DNA from: Tardiphaga sp.
Lineage (GTDB): Bacteria; Pseudomonadota; Alphaproteobacteria; Rhizobiales; Xanthobacteraceae
NCBI GenBank assembly: GCA_028290325.1
Contig: JAQGJY010000231.1
Location: forward strand, 1 to 7,304
Direction of reading: 5' to 3'
DNA: 7,304 bases
The notes below the pieces were generated by a model. The model was not told the DNA's origin. It ran no database searches and saw only the letters and a list, made by a program, of their open reading frames with translations. Below, one piece after another: positions 1-6,049 of this stretch. How positions within the stretch are numbered: the stretch's first letter is position 1; each line of letters begins with the position of its first letter. The translations under genes were made by a program, and so were the position numbers.

Positions 1-647
1 TGACCGCCGTCATTGTCGTCCCCCAAGGCGCATCCGCGCAGGCCCCCAGCCAATCGACTCCGGATTCCGGCGTGAAGACCGAGCCGGCTGCGCTGAACGA
101 GCCCGGTCCGGCTCGCGTCGCCAGGCAAAAATTCGCGCCCGGCAAGCGGTCCGATTACGACATGATGGTCGCCGCCCACGCCAAGGCCAATGACGTGCCT
201 GAATCGCTGGTGCATCGCGTCATCGTCCGCGAAAGCAAATATAACCCGCATCTCGTCAGCAGAGGCAATATCGGGCTGATGCAGATCAAGCTCGCGACCG
301 CGCGCGGTCTTGGCTATTCCGGCACCGCCGAAGGCCTGCGTGACGCCAACACCAACATGACCTACGCGGTGAAATATCTCGCCGGAGCGTGGCGCACGGC
401 GAACGGCAACGCCGATCAGGCGGTGTCGTATTATGCACGCGGCTATTATTACGCGGCGAAAGCCAAAGGGCTTGGACTGAACAAAGGGTCGAGCAAGCCA
501 CTGATGCCGGGCGAGGCCTTGCAGGTGGTCTCGATCAAAGAGATCGGTAAGGCGCGGCGGACGGGCCGTCGCGCCGTGTTCGTGTCCGCCGCCCCGCGTC
601 TCGACGAGCTGACCGAAGCCAAGGCACAAGTCGGCGCGCGGGAATAG
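1..647 (+). CDS. Secreted lytic transglycosylase, SLT domain (5' end outside window)
   Basis: Predicted to cleave the MurNAc-GlcNAc bond of peptidoglycan in the periplasm, leaving a 1,6-anhydro end. The reading frame is open from base 3, well before the first in-window GTG at 72. The upstream residues read as the end of a signal peptide (hydrophobic AVIVV, then an ASAQA cleavage site), so the real start lies left of the window and the GTG at 72 is probably internal. The SLT core follows: the catalytic Glu is in RESKYNP (codon 231-233), then GLMQIK, the NTNMTYAVKYLAG segment, and an ARGYYYAAK segment typical of short rhizobial SLT proteins. The tail of about 60 residues is basic and has no domain I recognise. 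The stop codon lies one base from the stop of the converging transglycosylase gene. Family assignment is firm; the exact cellular role is unknown. Confidence 0.93.
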   Translation, partial: TAVIVVPQGASAQAPSQSTPDSGVKTEPAALNEPGPARVARQKFAPGKRSDYDMMVAAHAKANDVPESLVHRVIVRESKYNPHLVSRGNIGLMQIKLATARGLGYSGTAEGLRDANTNMTYAVKYLAGAWRTANGNADQAVSYYARGYYYAAKAKGLGLNKGSSKPLMPGEALQVVSIKEIGKARRTGRRAVFVSAAPRLDELTEAKAQVGARE

Positions 648-648
648 A

Positions 649-1929
649 CTATCGGCCGTTCATGGCGCGCAGCACTGCGTCGCTTGGCCAGCAATCGACC
701 TTGAGCCCCGCCTGCTTCTGATACGCACCGAGCGCGGCTCGCGTTTTCATGCCGGCCTTGCCGTCCATCTTGTCGCCATACAGGCCGATGCGCGTGAGAT
801 GTTGCTGCATCGCTTCGACGTCCTTCGTCTTCATCTGCGACGACGCCGACCACGGCGTGGCGAAGGGCTGCGGACTGGTGATGCGATCGCTGAGATGGCC
901 GACGAACAGCACGTACAAGTCAGAGAAATTGTACTCCTTGATGACGAAGTAATTTTTCGTCGTCAGAAACGCCGGTCCGTAAATGCCTTCCGGCTGCAAC
1001 AAGGATGCCGGCTGCGCGAGTTCGGTCGCGGATAGCGTCTGCCCGCGAACCGGCGTGTAACCCGCGCGGATCCAGTCCGCGATCGGCTTGGTCACCTCGG
1101 GGACGCCCATCGTGCAGTCGCCGGTCGCCGGCGCGCGAACCTCGTAGGCCCAGCGCACGCCATTTTGCCAGCCTTTGTTGGCGAGTTGCCGCGCGGCGGA
1201 CGCCAGCGCGTCCGGCACGGATTTCCAGATGTCGACGCGGCCATCGCCATCGAAATCGACGCCGTGTTTCGCCAGTTCGGACGGCAGGAACTGCGTCAAC
1301 CCGGTCGCGCCGCCCCACGACACCCGCAAATCCTGGCGCGTGACGTCGCCGCGCTCGATCAGACCCATCGCGGCGATGAATTCGCCGCGATATTGCTCTT
1401 TGCGGCGGCCGACATAGGCCTGCGTCGCCAGCACCCGAAGGCCGTCATAGGGCAGAGCGAAGCGGCCGTAATCGGTTTCGCGTCCCCAGATCGCAAGCAG
1501 AATCGGCGGCGGCACACCAAAGCGTTGCTCGATCGCGGCAAGCTGCGCCTTGTATTTTTGCGCGAGCTTCTGTCCCTCGGCGGCGAGCCGCGCGATGCTG
1601 GCTTCTTTCAGGTAATCCGCGGGCACCTGGACGAATTCGGCCTGCGACGGCGCGCCGGTGGCGGGCCGCCCGGGCAGCAACAAATCCGGCAATTTATAAT
1701 CGGGCTCCAGCCCGGCGGTCAGCGTCTCGAACGTTGCGCGTGACGCGCCGGCGGCCTGCGCGTCCGGCCACAACGACGCGACGAAACGCGTGAAGGCGGG
1801 ATCCGGAGCGGCGTGGACAAATGTCGGCGAACAGACAACCAGCGCCATCGACACAGCGATTAGAGTGGCTGCGTAATAAATCTGTCGTTGCAGAAATCTG
1901 CTGATGCTGTTGCTGTATATTCTGGACAT
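649..1929 (-). CDS. MltB-type lytic murein transglycosylase with C-terminal peptidoglycan-binding domain
   Basis: A 426-residue exported enzyme predicted to cleave glycan strands of murein. Residues 1-41 form a signal peptide: a basic start, a hydrophobic stretch around ATLIAVSMALVV, and a cleavage site near FVHA-AP. The MltB-like catalytic domain covers about 43-360. Its catalytic Glu is E151 in IWGRETDYGRF, with GGATGLTQFLPS (206-217) and an Asp-rich DFDGDGRVDIW loop (225-235) that resembles the EF-hand-like loop of Slt35. A PG_binding_1 domain covers about 367-425. The frame stays open upstream to 2103, but that part has no signal-peptide character and lies opposite a toxin gene remnant, so I reject it. 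A GTG at 1935 is a serious alternative start: an AAGGT ribosome-binding sequence sits 6 bases before it but 12 bases before the ATG at 1929. It could be an outer-membrane lipoprotein only if a lipobox existed, and none is visible. Confidence 0.93.
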   Translation of the reverse strand: MSRIYSNSISRFLQRQIYYAATLIAVSMALVVCSPTFVHAAPDPAFTRFVASLWPDAQAAGASRATFETLTAGLEPDYKLPDLLLPGRPATGAPSQAEFVQVPADYLKEASIARLAAEGQKLAQKYKAQLAAIEQRFGVPPPILLAIWGRETDYGRFALPYDGLRVLATQAYVGRRKEQYRGEFIAAMGLIERGDVTRQDLRVSWGGATGLTQFLPSELAKHGVDFDGDGRVDIWKSVPDALASAARQLANKGWQNGVRWAYEVRAPATGDCTMGVPEVTKPIADWIRAGYTPVRGQTLSATELAQPASLLQPEGIYGPAFLTTKNYFVIKEYNFSDLYVLFVGHLSDRITSPQPFATPWSASSQMKTKDVEAMQQHLTRIGLYGDKMDGKAGMKTRAALGAYQKQAGLKVDCWPSDAVLRAMNGR

Positions 1930-1933
1930 ATAC
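1915..1933 (-). promoter_or_regulatory. Inverted repeat over the transglycosylase start codon
   Basis: GTATAT and ATATAC are perfect 6-bp inverted repeats separated by 7 bases. In the minus-strand mRNA this would be a small AU-only hairpin that contains the ATG at 1929 and lies just after the alternative GTG at 1935. It might modulate initiation or favour the GTG, but an AU-only stem is weak and it may be chance. Confidence 0.25.
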
Positions 1934-1948
1934 ACTGATTGACCTTCA

Positions 1949-2125
1949 TCGATCGTCGGGTTTGAACGGGATGACGGCAACAGCGGAACGAGCGCCGAAA
2001 AGCAAGCTGTTAGCCGCATCGAAGCGGAGCAGGTGTTCATGACCTCGGCGCTGTTACTTCTGGACGATGCCGCACGTAGCGACCATGAAAATCGATTCCA
2101 CACCTTTGCTCGAACAAATCAAGGT
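1949..2125 (+). pseudogene. BrnT-type toxin remnant (N-terminal and middle part, no start, C-terminus lost)
   Basis: In the frame of position 1943 the translation contains GFERDDGNSG, then EKQAVSRIEAEQVF, LLLLDDAARSDHENRF and HTFARTNQG. From memory this follows the BrnT toxin family order: FEWDxGN, a K, KHxV, EAEQVF, a hydrophobic strand, then an ERF-type segment and GRTxxGR. BrnT proteins are ribonuclease toxins of about 90 residues, and about 56 are left here. Signs of decay: no ATG, GTG or TTG lies between the upstream stop (1940-1942) and codon 2033. Three positions I expect to be conserved differ, each explainable by a single base change: W to R at 1967-1969, K to T at 1988-1990 and H to Q at 2003-2005. 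After about 2125 the frame loses family resemblance and ends at a stop at 2180-2182. The segment has lower GC than its neighbours. The family call is by memory of the motif order, not by a search. Confidence 0.68.
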
Positions 2126-2195
2126 TGCCGCCAACAAACGCGACGTTCCCTATCAGTCGCTGATCAAAATGTGGCTTGCTGAAAAGGCGGGTTGA
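2100..2195 (+). pseudogene. CopG-type antitoxin remnant (C-terminal third)
   Basis: In the frame of position 2085 the end of the frame reads PLLEQIKVAANKRDVPYQSL and then IKMWLAEKAG before a TGA at 2193-2195. This resembles the C-terminal helix-turn region of CopG/BrnA-like antitoxins that accompany BrnT-type toxins (motif LL-x-IK-x-A-x-(K/R)-x-x-x-PYQSLI). The usual N-terminal part of about 45-50 residues is absent: upstream the frame gives no antitoxin-like sequence and meets a stop at 2040-2042. ATG codons at 2067 and 2085 could in principle start a 42- or 36-residue peptide, but neither has a visible ribosome-binding site. The fragment overlaps the toxin remnant in another frame, which suggests that one deletion removed the toxin end and the antitoxin start. 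An intact small DNA-binding protein is unlikely. Confidence 0.65.
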
Positions 2196-2199
2196 CGCC
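2182..2199 (-). terminator. Weak hairpin plus T-run after the yqhA-like gene
   Basis: On the minus strand, seven bases after the stop codon, GGCG and CGCC flank a 6-base loop and are followed by TTTT. A 4-bp stem is short for an intrinsic terminator, so this is only a candidate. It lies inside the antitoxin remnant. Confidence 0.22.
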
Positions 2200-2205
2200 C
2201 TCGCC

Positions 2206-2826
2206 TCAATGCGCCGCGTCGGTGTGTCCGCTGGATTTATGGCTTCGGCCCTGTCCCGGCGCCGGCCCGCCATTCGAGATCTTATCGACATAAGCGATGC
2301 CGACCGCCGAGAGGATGAACACGATGTGGATGATGGTCTGCCACATCACGCCGGCCTCGGTGTAGTTCGTCGTGCGGCCGCCGCCGGTGCCGAGGTTGCC
2401 GGCCTCGATGAAGGTTCGCAGCAAATGGATCGACGAGATACCGATGATCGCCATCGCGAGCTTGATCTTCAGCACGCTGGCATTGACGTGGCTCAGCCAT
2501 TCCGGCTCGTCCGGATGACCGCGCAGATTGAGGCGCGACACGAAGGTCTCATAACCGCCGACGATCACCATCACCAGCAGGTTGGAGATCATCACCACGT
2601 CGATCAGGCCCAGCACGACCAGCATGATCTGCTGCTCGGTGAAGTCGAACGAATGCAGGATCAGGTGCCAGAGTTCTTTCAGGAACAGCACCACATAGAC
2701 GCATTGGGCGACGATCAAGCCGACATAAAGCGGCAGTTGCAGCCAGCGCGACCCGAAGATCAACGCGGGAATCGGGCGCATGCCAGCCCCCTTCGGCGGC
2801 AGCGGCGTCTCAGGTGCCATGGACAT
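2206..2826 (-). CDS. yqhA: YqhA/UPF0114 family inner-membrane protein
   Basis: A 206-residue integral membrane protein of the UPF0114 (YqhA, TIGR00645) family, whose biochemical role is not established. Four hydrophobic helices are visible, at about 31-50, 66-90, 117-138 and 160-180. Family landmarks shared with E. coli YqhA as I remember it include SRWL near the start, LLVMVIVGGYETFVSRL (83-99), the ISSIHLLR segment (130-137) and an IIHIVFILSA helix (165-174). It is longer than the E. coli protein (about 164 residues), through an N-terminal extension rich in Pro and a His/Ser/Gly-rich tail. I prefer the ATG at 2826. Another ATG lies two codons inside at 2820, and a TTG at 2853 would extend it by nine codons. 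The ribosome-binding site is weak for all three. It is separated from tam by 115 bp with no clear terminator, so co-transcription cannot be excluded. Confidence 0.92.
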   Translation of the reverse strand: MSMAPETPLPPKGAGMRPIPALIFGSRWLQLPLYVGLIVAQCVYVVLFLKELWHLILHSFDFTEQQIMLVVLGLIDVVMISNLLVMVIVGGYETFVSRLNLRGHPDEPEWLSHVNASVLKIKLAMAIIGISSIHLLRTFIEAGNLGTGGGRTTNYTEAGVMWQTIIHIVFILSAVGIAYVDKISNGGPAPGQGRSHKSSGHTDAAH

Positions 2827-2941
2827 ATCTGAAAGCTCAATTCGGGAACGCAAACGGCACTGACGCCGCGGAGCCTTCAGTTGGGGTCGCGGTGCGATTC
2901 TGTCGAGCCCAAACGAAGCGGCGTTTCACCGCATCTGCGTG

Positions 2942-3712
2942 TCATTTCACGGCCACGATGAACAGCCGTGGAAACCGCAGCAGCACTTTGCCGTCGGCCT
3001 GCGGCGCATAACTGGCCGCGATGCGCGCCGTATAATCGGCGAGAAATTCCTTGCGCTGCGGCGCTTCCAGCGGATCGATGAACGGCCGCAGCCCGGTGCC
3101 CTTGACCCATTCGACAATGCCGGCGGCGTCATCCAGCGCGTGATTGTAGATCGTGTGCCAGATTTCCAGCCGCGTGCATAACGGCCGCAGCGCGTCGTAA
3201 TAGATGCCGGGTTTCGGCAGCATGTCACGCGCCCGCGCGGCCTCCGCCAGTTCCTCGCGCCATGGCCCGCGATGCGCGACCTCGCGCATCATCACGTGGG
3301 ACGGCTCGTCCATATTGTCAGGCATCTGCACGGCGAGCGTGCCGCCAGGCTTCAGCGCGGTGACCAAACGCTTCAACTGTTTGAGATGGTCCGGCAGCCA
3401 TTGAAAGACGGCGTTGGCGAACAGCACGTCGGTGTCGGCCGGGGCGGCATAATGCGAGATGTTGGCCTCGACGAACATCTGGCTAGGCAGTCGCTCCCGC
3501 GCCTGCCGCAGCATCGCGGCCGACGTGTCGATCCCCGTGATCGTGGCCGCCGGCCAGCGCAGCATCAGAAGCTCGGTGGAATTGCCGGGACCGCAGCCAA
3601 GATCGATCACCCTGCGCGCGTCGGTGTTCGGCACCTGTGCCAGCAGATCGCGCGCCGGCCTTGTCCGTTCGCCCTCGAATTTGAGATATTGCTCGGCGTT
3701 CCAGTCAGGCAT
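2942..3712 (-). CDS. tam: Trans-aconitate 2-methyltransferase
   Basis: A 256-residue cytosolic enzyme predicted to methylate trans-aconitate with S-adenosylmethionine (EC 2.1.1.144). Trans-aconitate forms spontaneously from cis-aconitate and inhibits aconitase, so this is regarded as a detoxification step. The protein aligns by eye along its whole length with E. coli Tam: MPDWNAEQYL at the start, SAM motif I VIDLGCGPGNST (35-46), GIDTSAAM (60-67), FANAVFQWLPDH (98-109), LAVQMPDN (126-133), VKGTGLRPF (203-211) and the FPRLFIVA end (247-254). The acidic residue expected after the fourth strand (VEAD in E. coli) is Asn here (VEAN, residue 84). The ATG at 3712 gives the same start as E. coli, with GGAAA about 10 bases upstream; a TTG at 3727 would add five residues. 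The gap to the ettA stop is 164 bp, so it may have its own promoter. Confidence 0.94.
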   Translation of the reverse strand: MPDWNAEQYLKFEGERTRPARDLLAQVPNTDARRVIDLGCGPGNSTELLMLRWPAATITGIDTSAAMLRQARERLPSQMFVEANISHYAAPADTDVLFANAVFQWLPDHLKQLKRLVTALKPGGTLAVQMPDNMDEPSHVMMREVAHRGPWREELAEAARARDMLPKPGIYYDALRPLCTRLEIWHTIYNHALDDAAGIVEWVKGTGLRPFIDPLEAPQRKEFLADYTARIAASYAPQADGKVLLRFPRLFIVAVK

Positions 3713-3844
3713 AGCAGCCGTTTCCAATCGTTGCGCCGCCGCGTTCTAGAGCATTATGCCTCGCGATCCAACCAACGCGCGGCACCTCACCGCGGCGATC
3801 GCGACGGCCATGAACAAGCATCCTGTCCGATTTCTCCGTGGAAC

Positions 3845-3863
3845 TTCGCGCTGGACGCGCGAA
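3845..3863 (-). terminator. Hairpin downstream of ettA, no T-run
   Basis: TTCGCGC and GCGCGAA form a perfect 7-bp stem with a 5-base loop, starting 14 bases past the ettA stop. No T-rich tract follows on the minus strand, so it does not fit a classical intrinsic terminator. It could stabilise the ettA mRNA end or assist factor-dependent termination. Confidence 0.35.
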
Positions 3864-3876
3864 ATAAACGCCGCCC

Positions 3877-5526
3877 TTACCGCGTCAGCTTCTTGTATTT
3901 CATGCGGTGCGGAACGATCGAATCCTGCCCGAGCCGACGCATCTTGTCCTTCTCGTAGTCCTGGAAATTGCCCTCGAACCATTCGACATGCGCCTCGCCT
4001 TCGAAGGCAAGGATGTGCGTCGCGATGCGATCGAGGAACCAGCGATCATGGCTGATGATGACGGCGCAGCCGGCGAAATCCTCAAGCGCGCCTTCCAGCG
4101 CGCGCAGCGTGTCGACATCGAGGTCGTTGGTCGGTTCGTCGAGCAGCAGGACGTTGGCGCCGGATTTCAGCATCTTGGCGAGATGCACGCGGTTGCGTTC
4201 ACCGCCCGACAGCGCGCCGACCTTCTTCTGCTGGTCGCCGCCCTTGAAATTGAACGACGAGCAGTAGCCGCGCGAATTGACCTCGCGCTTGCCCAGCAGA
4301 ATGAGTTCGTTGCCGCCGGAAATTTCTTCCCAGACGTTCTTCGTTGGATCGAGTGAATCGCGCGACTGATCGACGTAACCGAGATGCACGCTCTCGCCGA
4401 CGGTGATGCTGCCTTTGTCCGGCGTTTCCTGCTTGGTGATCATGCGGAACAAGGTGGTCTTGCCCGCGCCGTTCGGGCCGATCACGCCGACGATTCCGCC
4501 GGGCGGCAGCTTGAACGTCAGATCGCTGATCAGCTCGCGATCGCCGAATCCCTTGCTCAGATTTTCGAAGTCCACGACGTTCTGGCCGAGCCGTTCGGCC
4601 ACCGGAATCGTGATCTGCGCGGTCTGGGTCTGCTTGTCGCCCGCTTGTTTGAGCAGGTCTTCGTAACGCTGATAGCGCGCCTTGGATTTGGCCTGTCGCG
4701 CTTTCGGTGACGACGAGATCCATTCCTGTTCGCGCTCCAGGGTTTTCTGATGCGCCATGTCCTCGCGGCCCTCTTGCAGCATGCGTTTCTGCTTCTGCTT
4801 CAGCCACGACGAGTAATTGCCCTCGTAAGGGATGCCCTTGCCGCGATCGAGTTCGAGAATCCAGCTCGTGACGTTGTCGAGGAAGTAGCGGTCATGGGTC
4901 ACGATCAAGATCGCGCCCGGATAGTTCCGCAGATGGCCTTCGAGCCACGACACCGACTCGGCATCGAGATGGTTGGTCGGCTCGTCCAGCAGCAACAGTT
5001 CGGGCGCATCGAGCAGCAGCTTGCACAGCGCCACGCGGCGGCGCTCGCCACCTGACAGCTTCGTCACGTCGGCGTCGTCAGGCGGGCAGCGCAAGGCGTC
5101 CATCGCCTGATCGATCTTGCTGTCGAGATCCCACAGGCCCTGCGCCTCGATCTCGTCCTGCAATTTGGTCATCTCGTCGGCGGTCTCGTCGGAATAGTTC
5201 ATCGCCAGCTCGTTGTAGCGATCCAGGATCGCCTTTTGCTTGGCGACGCCGAGCATCACGTTCTCGCGGACGGTCAGGCCGGCATCGAGCTGCGGCTCCT
5301 GTTCGAGATAGCCGACGCGCGCGCCCTCGGCGACCCAGGCCTCGCCGTTATAGTCCTTGTCGAGGCCGGCCATGATCTTGAGCAGCGTCGATTTACCCGA
5401 GCCGTTGACGCCGAGAACGCCGATCTTCGCATCCGGGTAGAACGACAGATGGACGTTATCCAGCACCTTGCGGGTCGGATAGGCCTTGGTCAGGCCCTGC
5501 ATGAAATAGATAAACTGACGGGCCAT
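3877..5526 (-). CDS. ettA: Energy-dependent translational throttle protein EttA (ABC-F)
   Basis: A 549-residue soluble ABC-F ATPase, close to the 555 residues of E. coli EttA. In E. coli EttA binds the ribosomal E site and controls entry into elongation according to the ADP/ATP ratio. Two nucleotide-binding domains are visible. Domain 1 has Walker A GVNGSGKST (39-47), signature LSGGE (157-161) and Walker B LLLLDEPTNHLD (177-188, catalytic E182). Domain 2 has GPNGAGKTT (350-358), LSGGE (439-443) and LLLDEPTNDLD (460-470, E464). Between them lies the charged helical linker (about 240-300) that contacts tRNA in the family. There are no membrane helices, as expected. The frame is open to 5706, but the ATG at 5526 is chosen because AGGA sits 6 bases upstream and the protein then begins like E. 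coli EttA. An ATG at 5544 is less likely. The end MKYKKLTR resembles other EttA C-termini, which favours EttA over antibiotic-resistance ABC-F types. Confidence 0.96.
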   Translation of the reverse strand: MARQFIYFMQGLTKAYPTRKVLDNVHLSFYPDAKIGVLGVNGSGKSTLLKIMAGLDKDYNGEAWVAEGARVGYLEQEPQLDAGLTVRENVMLGVAKQKAILDRYNELAMNYSDETADEMTKLQDEIEAQGLWDLDSKIDQAMDALRCPPDDADVTKLSGGERRRVALCKLLLDAPELLLLDEPTNHLDAESVSWLEGHLRNYPGAILIVTHDRYFLDNVTSWILELDRGKGIPYEGNYSSWLKQKQKRMLQEGREDMAHQKTLEREQEWISSSPKARQAKSKARYQRYEDLLKQAGDKQTQTAQITIPVAERLGQNVVDFENLSKGFGDRELISDLTFKLPPGGIVGVIGPNGAGKTTLFRMITKQETPDKGSITVGESVHLGYVDQSRDSLDPTKNVWEEISGGNELILLGKREVNSRGYCSSFNFKGGDQQKKVGALSGGERNRVHLAKMLKSGANVLLLDEPTNDLDVDTLRALEGALEDFAGCAVIISHDRWFLDRIATHILAFEGEAHVEWFEGNFQDYEKDKMRRLGQDSIVPHRMKYKKLTR

Positions 5527-5558
5527 CGAGAGTCCTGACGTCATGATGTAGGGAGTTG

Positions 5559-5599
5559 GGTTGCCGCTGATGTAGCGAGACCGCCCGCAAAGGGCAACC
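5559..5599 (-). promoter_or_regulatory. Inverted repeat in the ettA upstream region
   Basis: GGTTGCC (5559-5565) and GGCAACC (5593-5599) are perfect 7-bp inverted repeats around a 27-base GC-rich spacer, 33-73 bases before the ettA ATG. A second small pairing, CCGCC with GGCGG, partly overlaps it. If transcription starts farther upstream this could be a leader structure. Whether it is transcribed cannot be told from sequence. No convincing -35/-10 pair was found for ettA. Confidence 0.25.
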
Positions 5600-5760
5600 A
5601 GGCGGGTTAAGAAACTGGAAAGGCTAATCGGCGGAAGCGCTTGCTTGAGGCGGATCGGATACAATTCAAACCGCATTTTAATCACTTCCGGCAACACTGG
5701 GATCACGGCGAACGAACGCGGCGCTCATCGGCGCCGCAGGCCGAAACCGGTGGGCCGCAT

Positions 5761-5961
5761 ATGGCGACTATCACAACGATCACGCTCCCGTCCTCCACCT
5801 CGTCGCCGCCGGCTCGCGAGCCAGGCGTGCTGCGCGAGATCGCGGATTTCTTCCGCGACTTCATCATCAACGCCTTCGATCCGTATCGGCCCGAACTCCA
5901 CTACATGCGCGGTCCCGGACCGGCGTGCCACGAGAAGCGGTCCGGCAAGGCGCAGGGTTAA
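5761..5961 (+). CDS. Small protein of unknown function (66 residues)
   Basis: I do not recognise a named family. The frame is supported by a ribosome-binding-like GGTGGG ending 6 bases before the ATG, by G/C-rich third positions as in neighbouring genes, and by a structured composition. A Thr/Ser/Pro-rich start (1-20) is followed by an amphipathic stretch REIADFFRDFIINAFDPYRP (25-44), then ELHYMRGPGPACHEK with a single Cys, and a basic end. There is no signal peptide and no full membrane helix; the amphipathic segment could touch a membrane or a partner protein, which is speculation. It lies 235 bp from the divergent ettA start and 88 bp before the dehydrogenase gene on the same strand, so it may share a transcript with it. 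The same frame is open upstream to an ATG at 5641, but that extension has no protein-like character. Confidence 0.62.
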   Translation: MATITTITLPSSTSSPPAREPGVLREIADFFRDFIINAFDPYRPELHYMRGPGPACHEKRSGKAQG

Positions 5962-5991
5962 CCGACCGACTTGCGTCGCCAAGCGAGGCGC

Positions 5992-6026
5992 GCGACCATT
6001 GCAAGATTGAAGCGACCACTGGTCGC
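5992..6026. promoter_or_regulatory. Palindrome and repeated half-site before the dehydrogenase gene
   Basis: GCGACCA-C-TGGTCGC at 6012-6026 is a perfect 7+1+7 palindrome ending 24 bases before the ATG at 6050. A further copy of the half-site GCGACCA lies at 5992-5998 in direct orientation, exactly 20 bp (about two helical turns) upstream. This arrangement suits a dimeric regulator bound over the promoter or leader. No regulator gene is in the window, and no known consensus was matched. Confidence 0.4.
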
Positions 6027-6049
6027 CCTTCTCTCGCATTGGACCTCAT

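Noticed and set aside
1165..1743. Open frame of 192 codons on the plus strand opposite the MltB-type gene
   Set aside because: It is Arg/Gly-rich, lies entirely antisense to a clear gene, and is the sort of frame high GC content creates.
1930..2103. Longer N-terminus for the MltB-type transglycosylase (58 extra residues from 2103)
   Set aside because: The extension lies opposite the toxin remnant and would place the signal peptide far from the N-terminus. The start at 1929 or 1935 gives a normal signal peptide and has a ribosome-binding site.
2176..2832. Open frame of 218 codons on the plus strand opposite the yqhA-like gene
   Set aside because: The composition is full of His/Asp/Gln runs that mirror the hydrophobic codons of the membrane protein. 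No family resemblance.
2895..2935. Possible terminator between tam and the yqhA-like gene (GCGG/CCGC pairing)
   Set aside because: The stem is only 4 bp with no T-run after it.
3272..3958. Open frame of 228 codons on the plus strand opposite tam and the tam-ettA gap
   Set aside because: Antisense shadow of tam with no recognisable motif and atypical composition.
4199..4807. Second minus-strand frame of 202 codons within ettA
   Set aside because: Shifted-frame shadow of ettA, very rich in Arg/Gly/Ala.
5641..5665. Promoter-like TTGCTT and TACAAT pair before the 66-residue gene
   Set aside because: The spacer is only 13 bases, and no better -35 lies at 16-18 bases from TACAAT.
5527..5706. Longer N-terminus for EttA from 5706
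   Set aside because: The extra 60 residues match nothing in EttA, and the start at 5526 has AGGA at good spacing and aligns with E. coli EttA.
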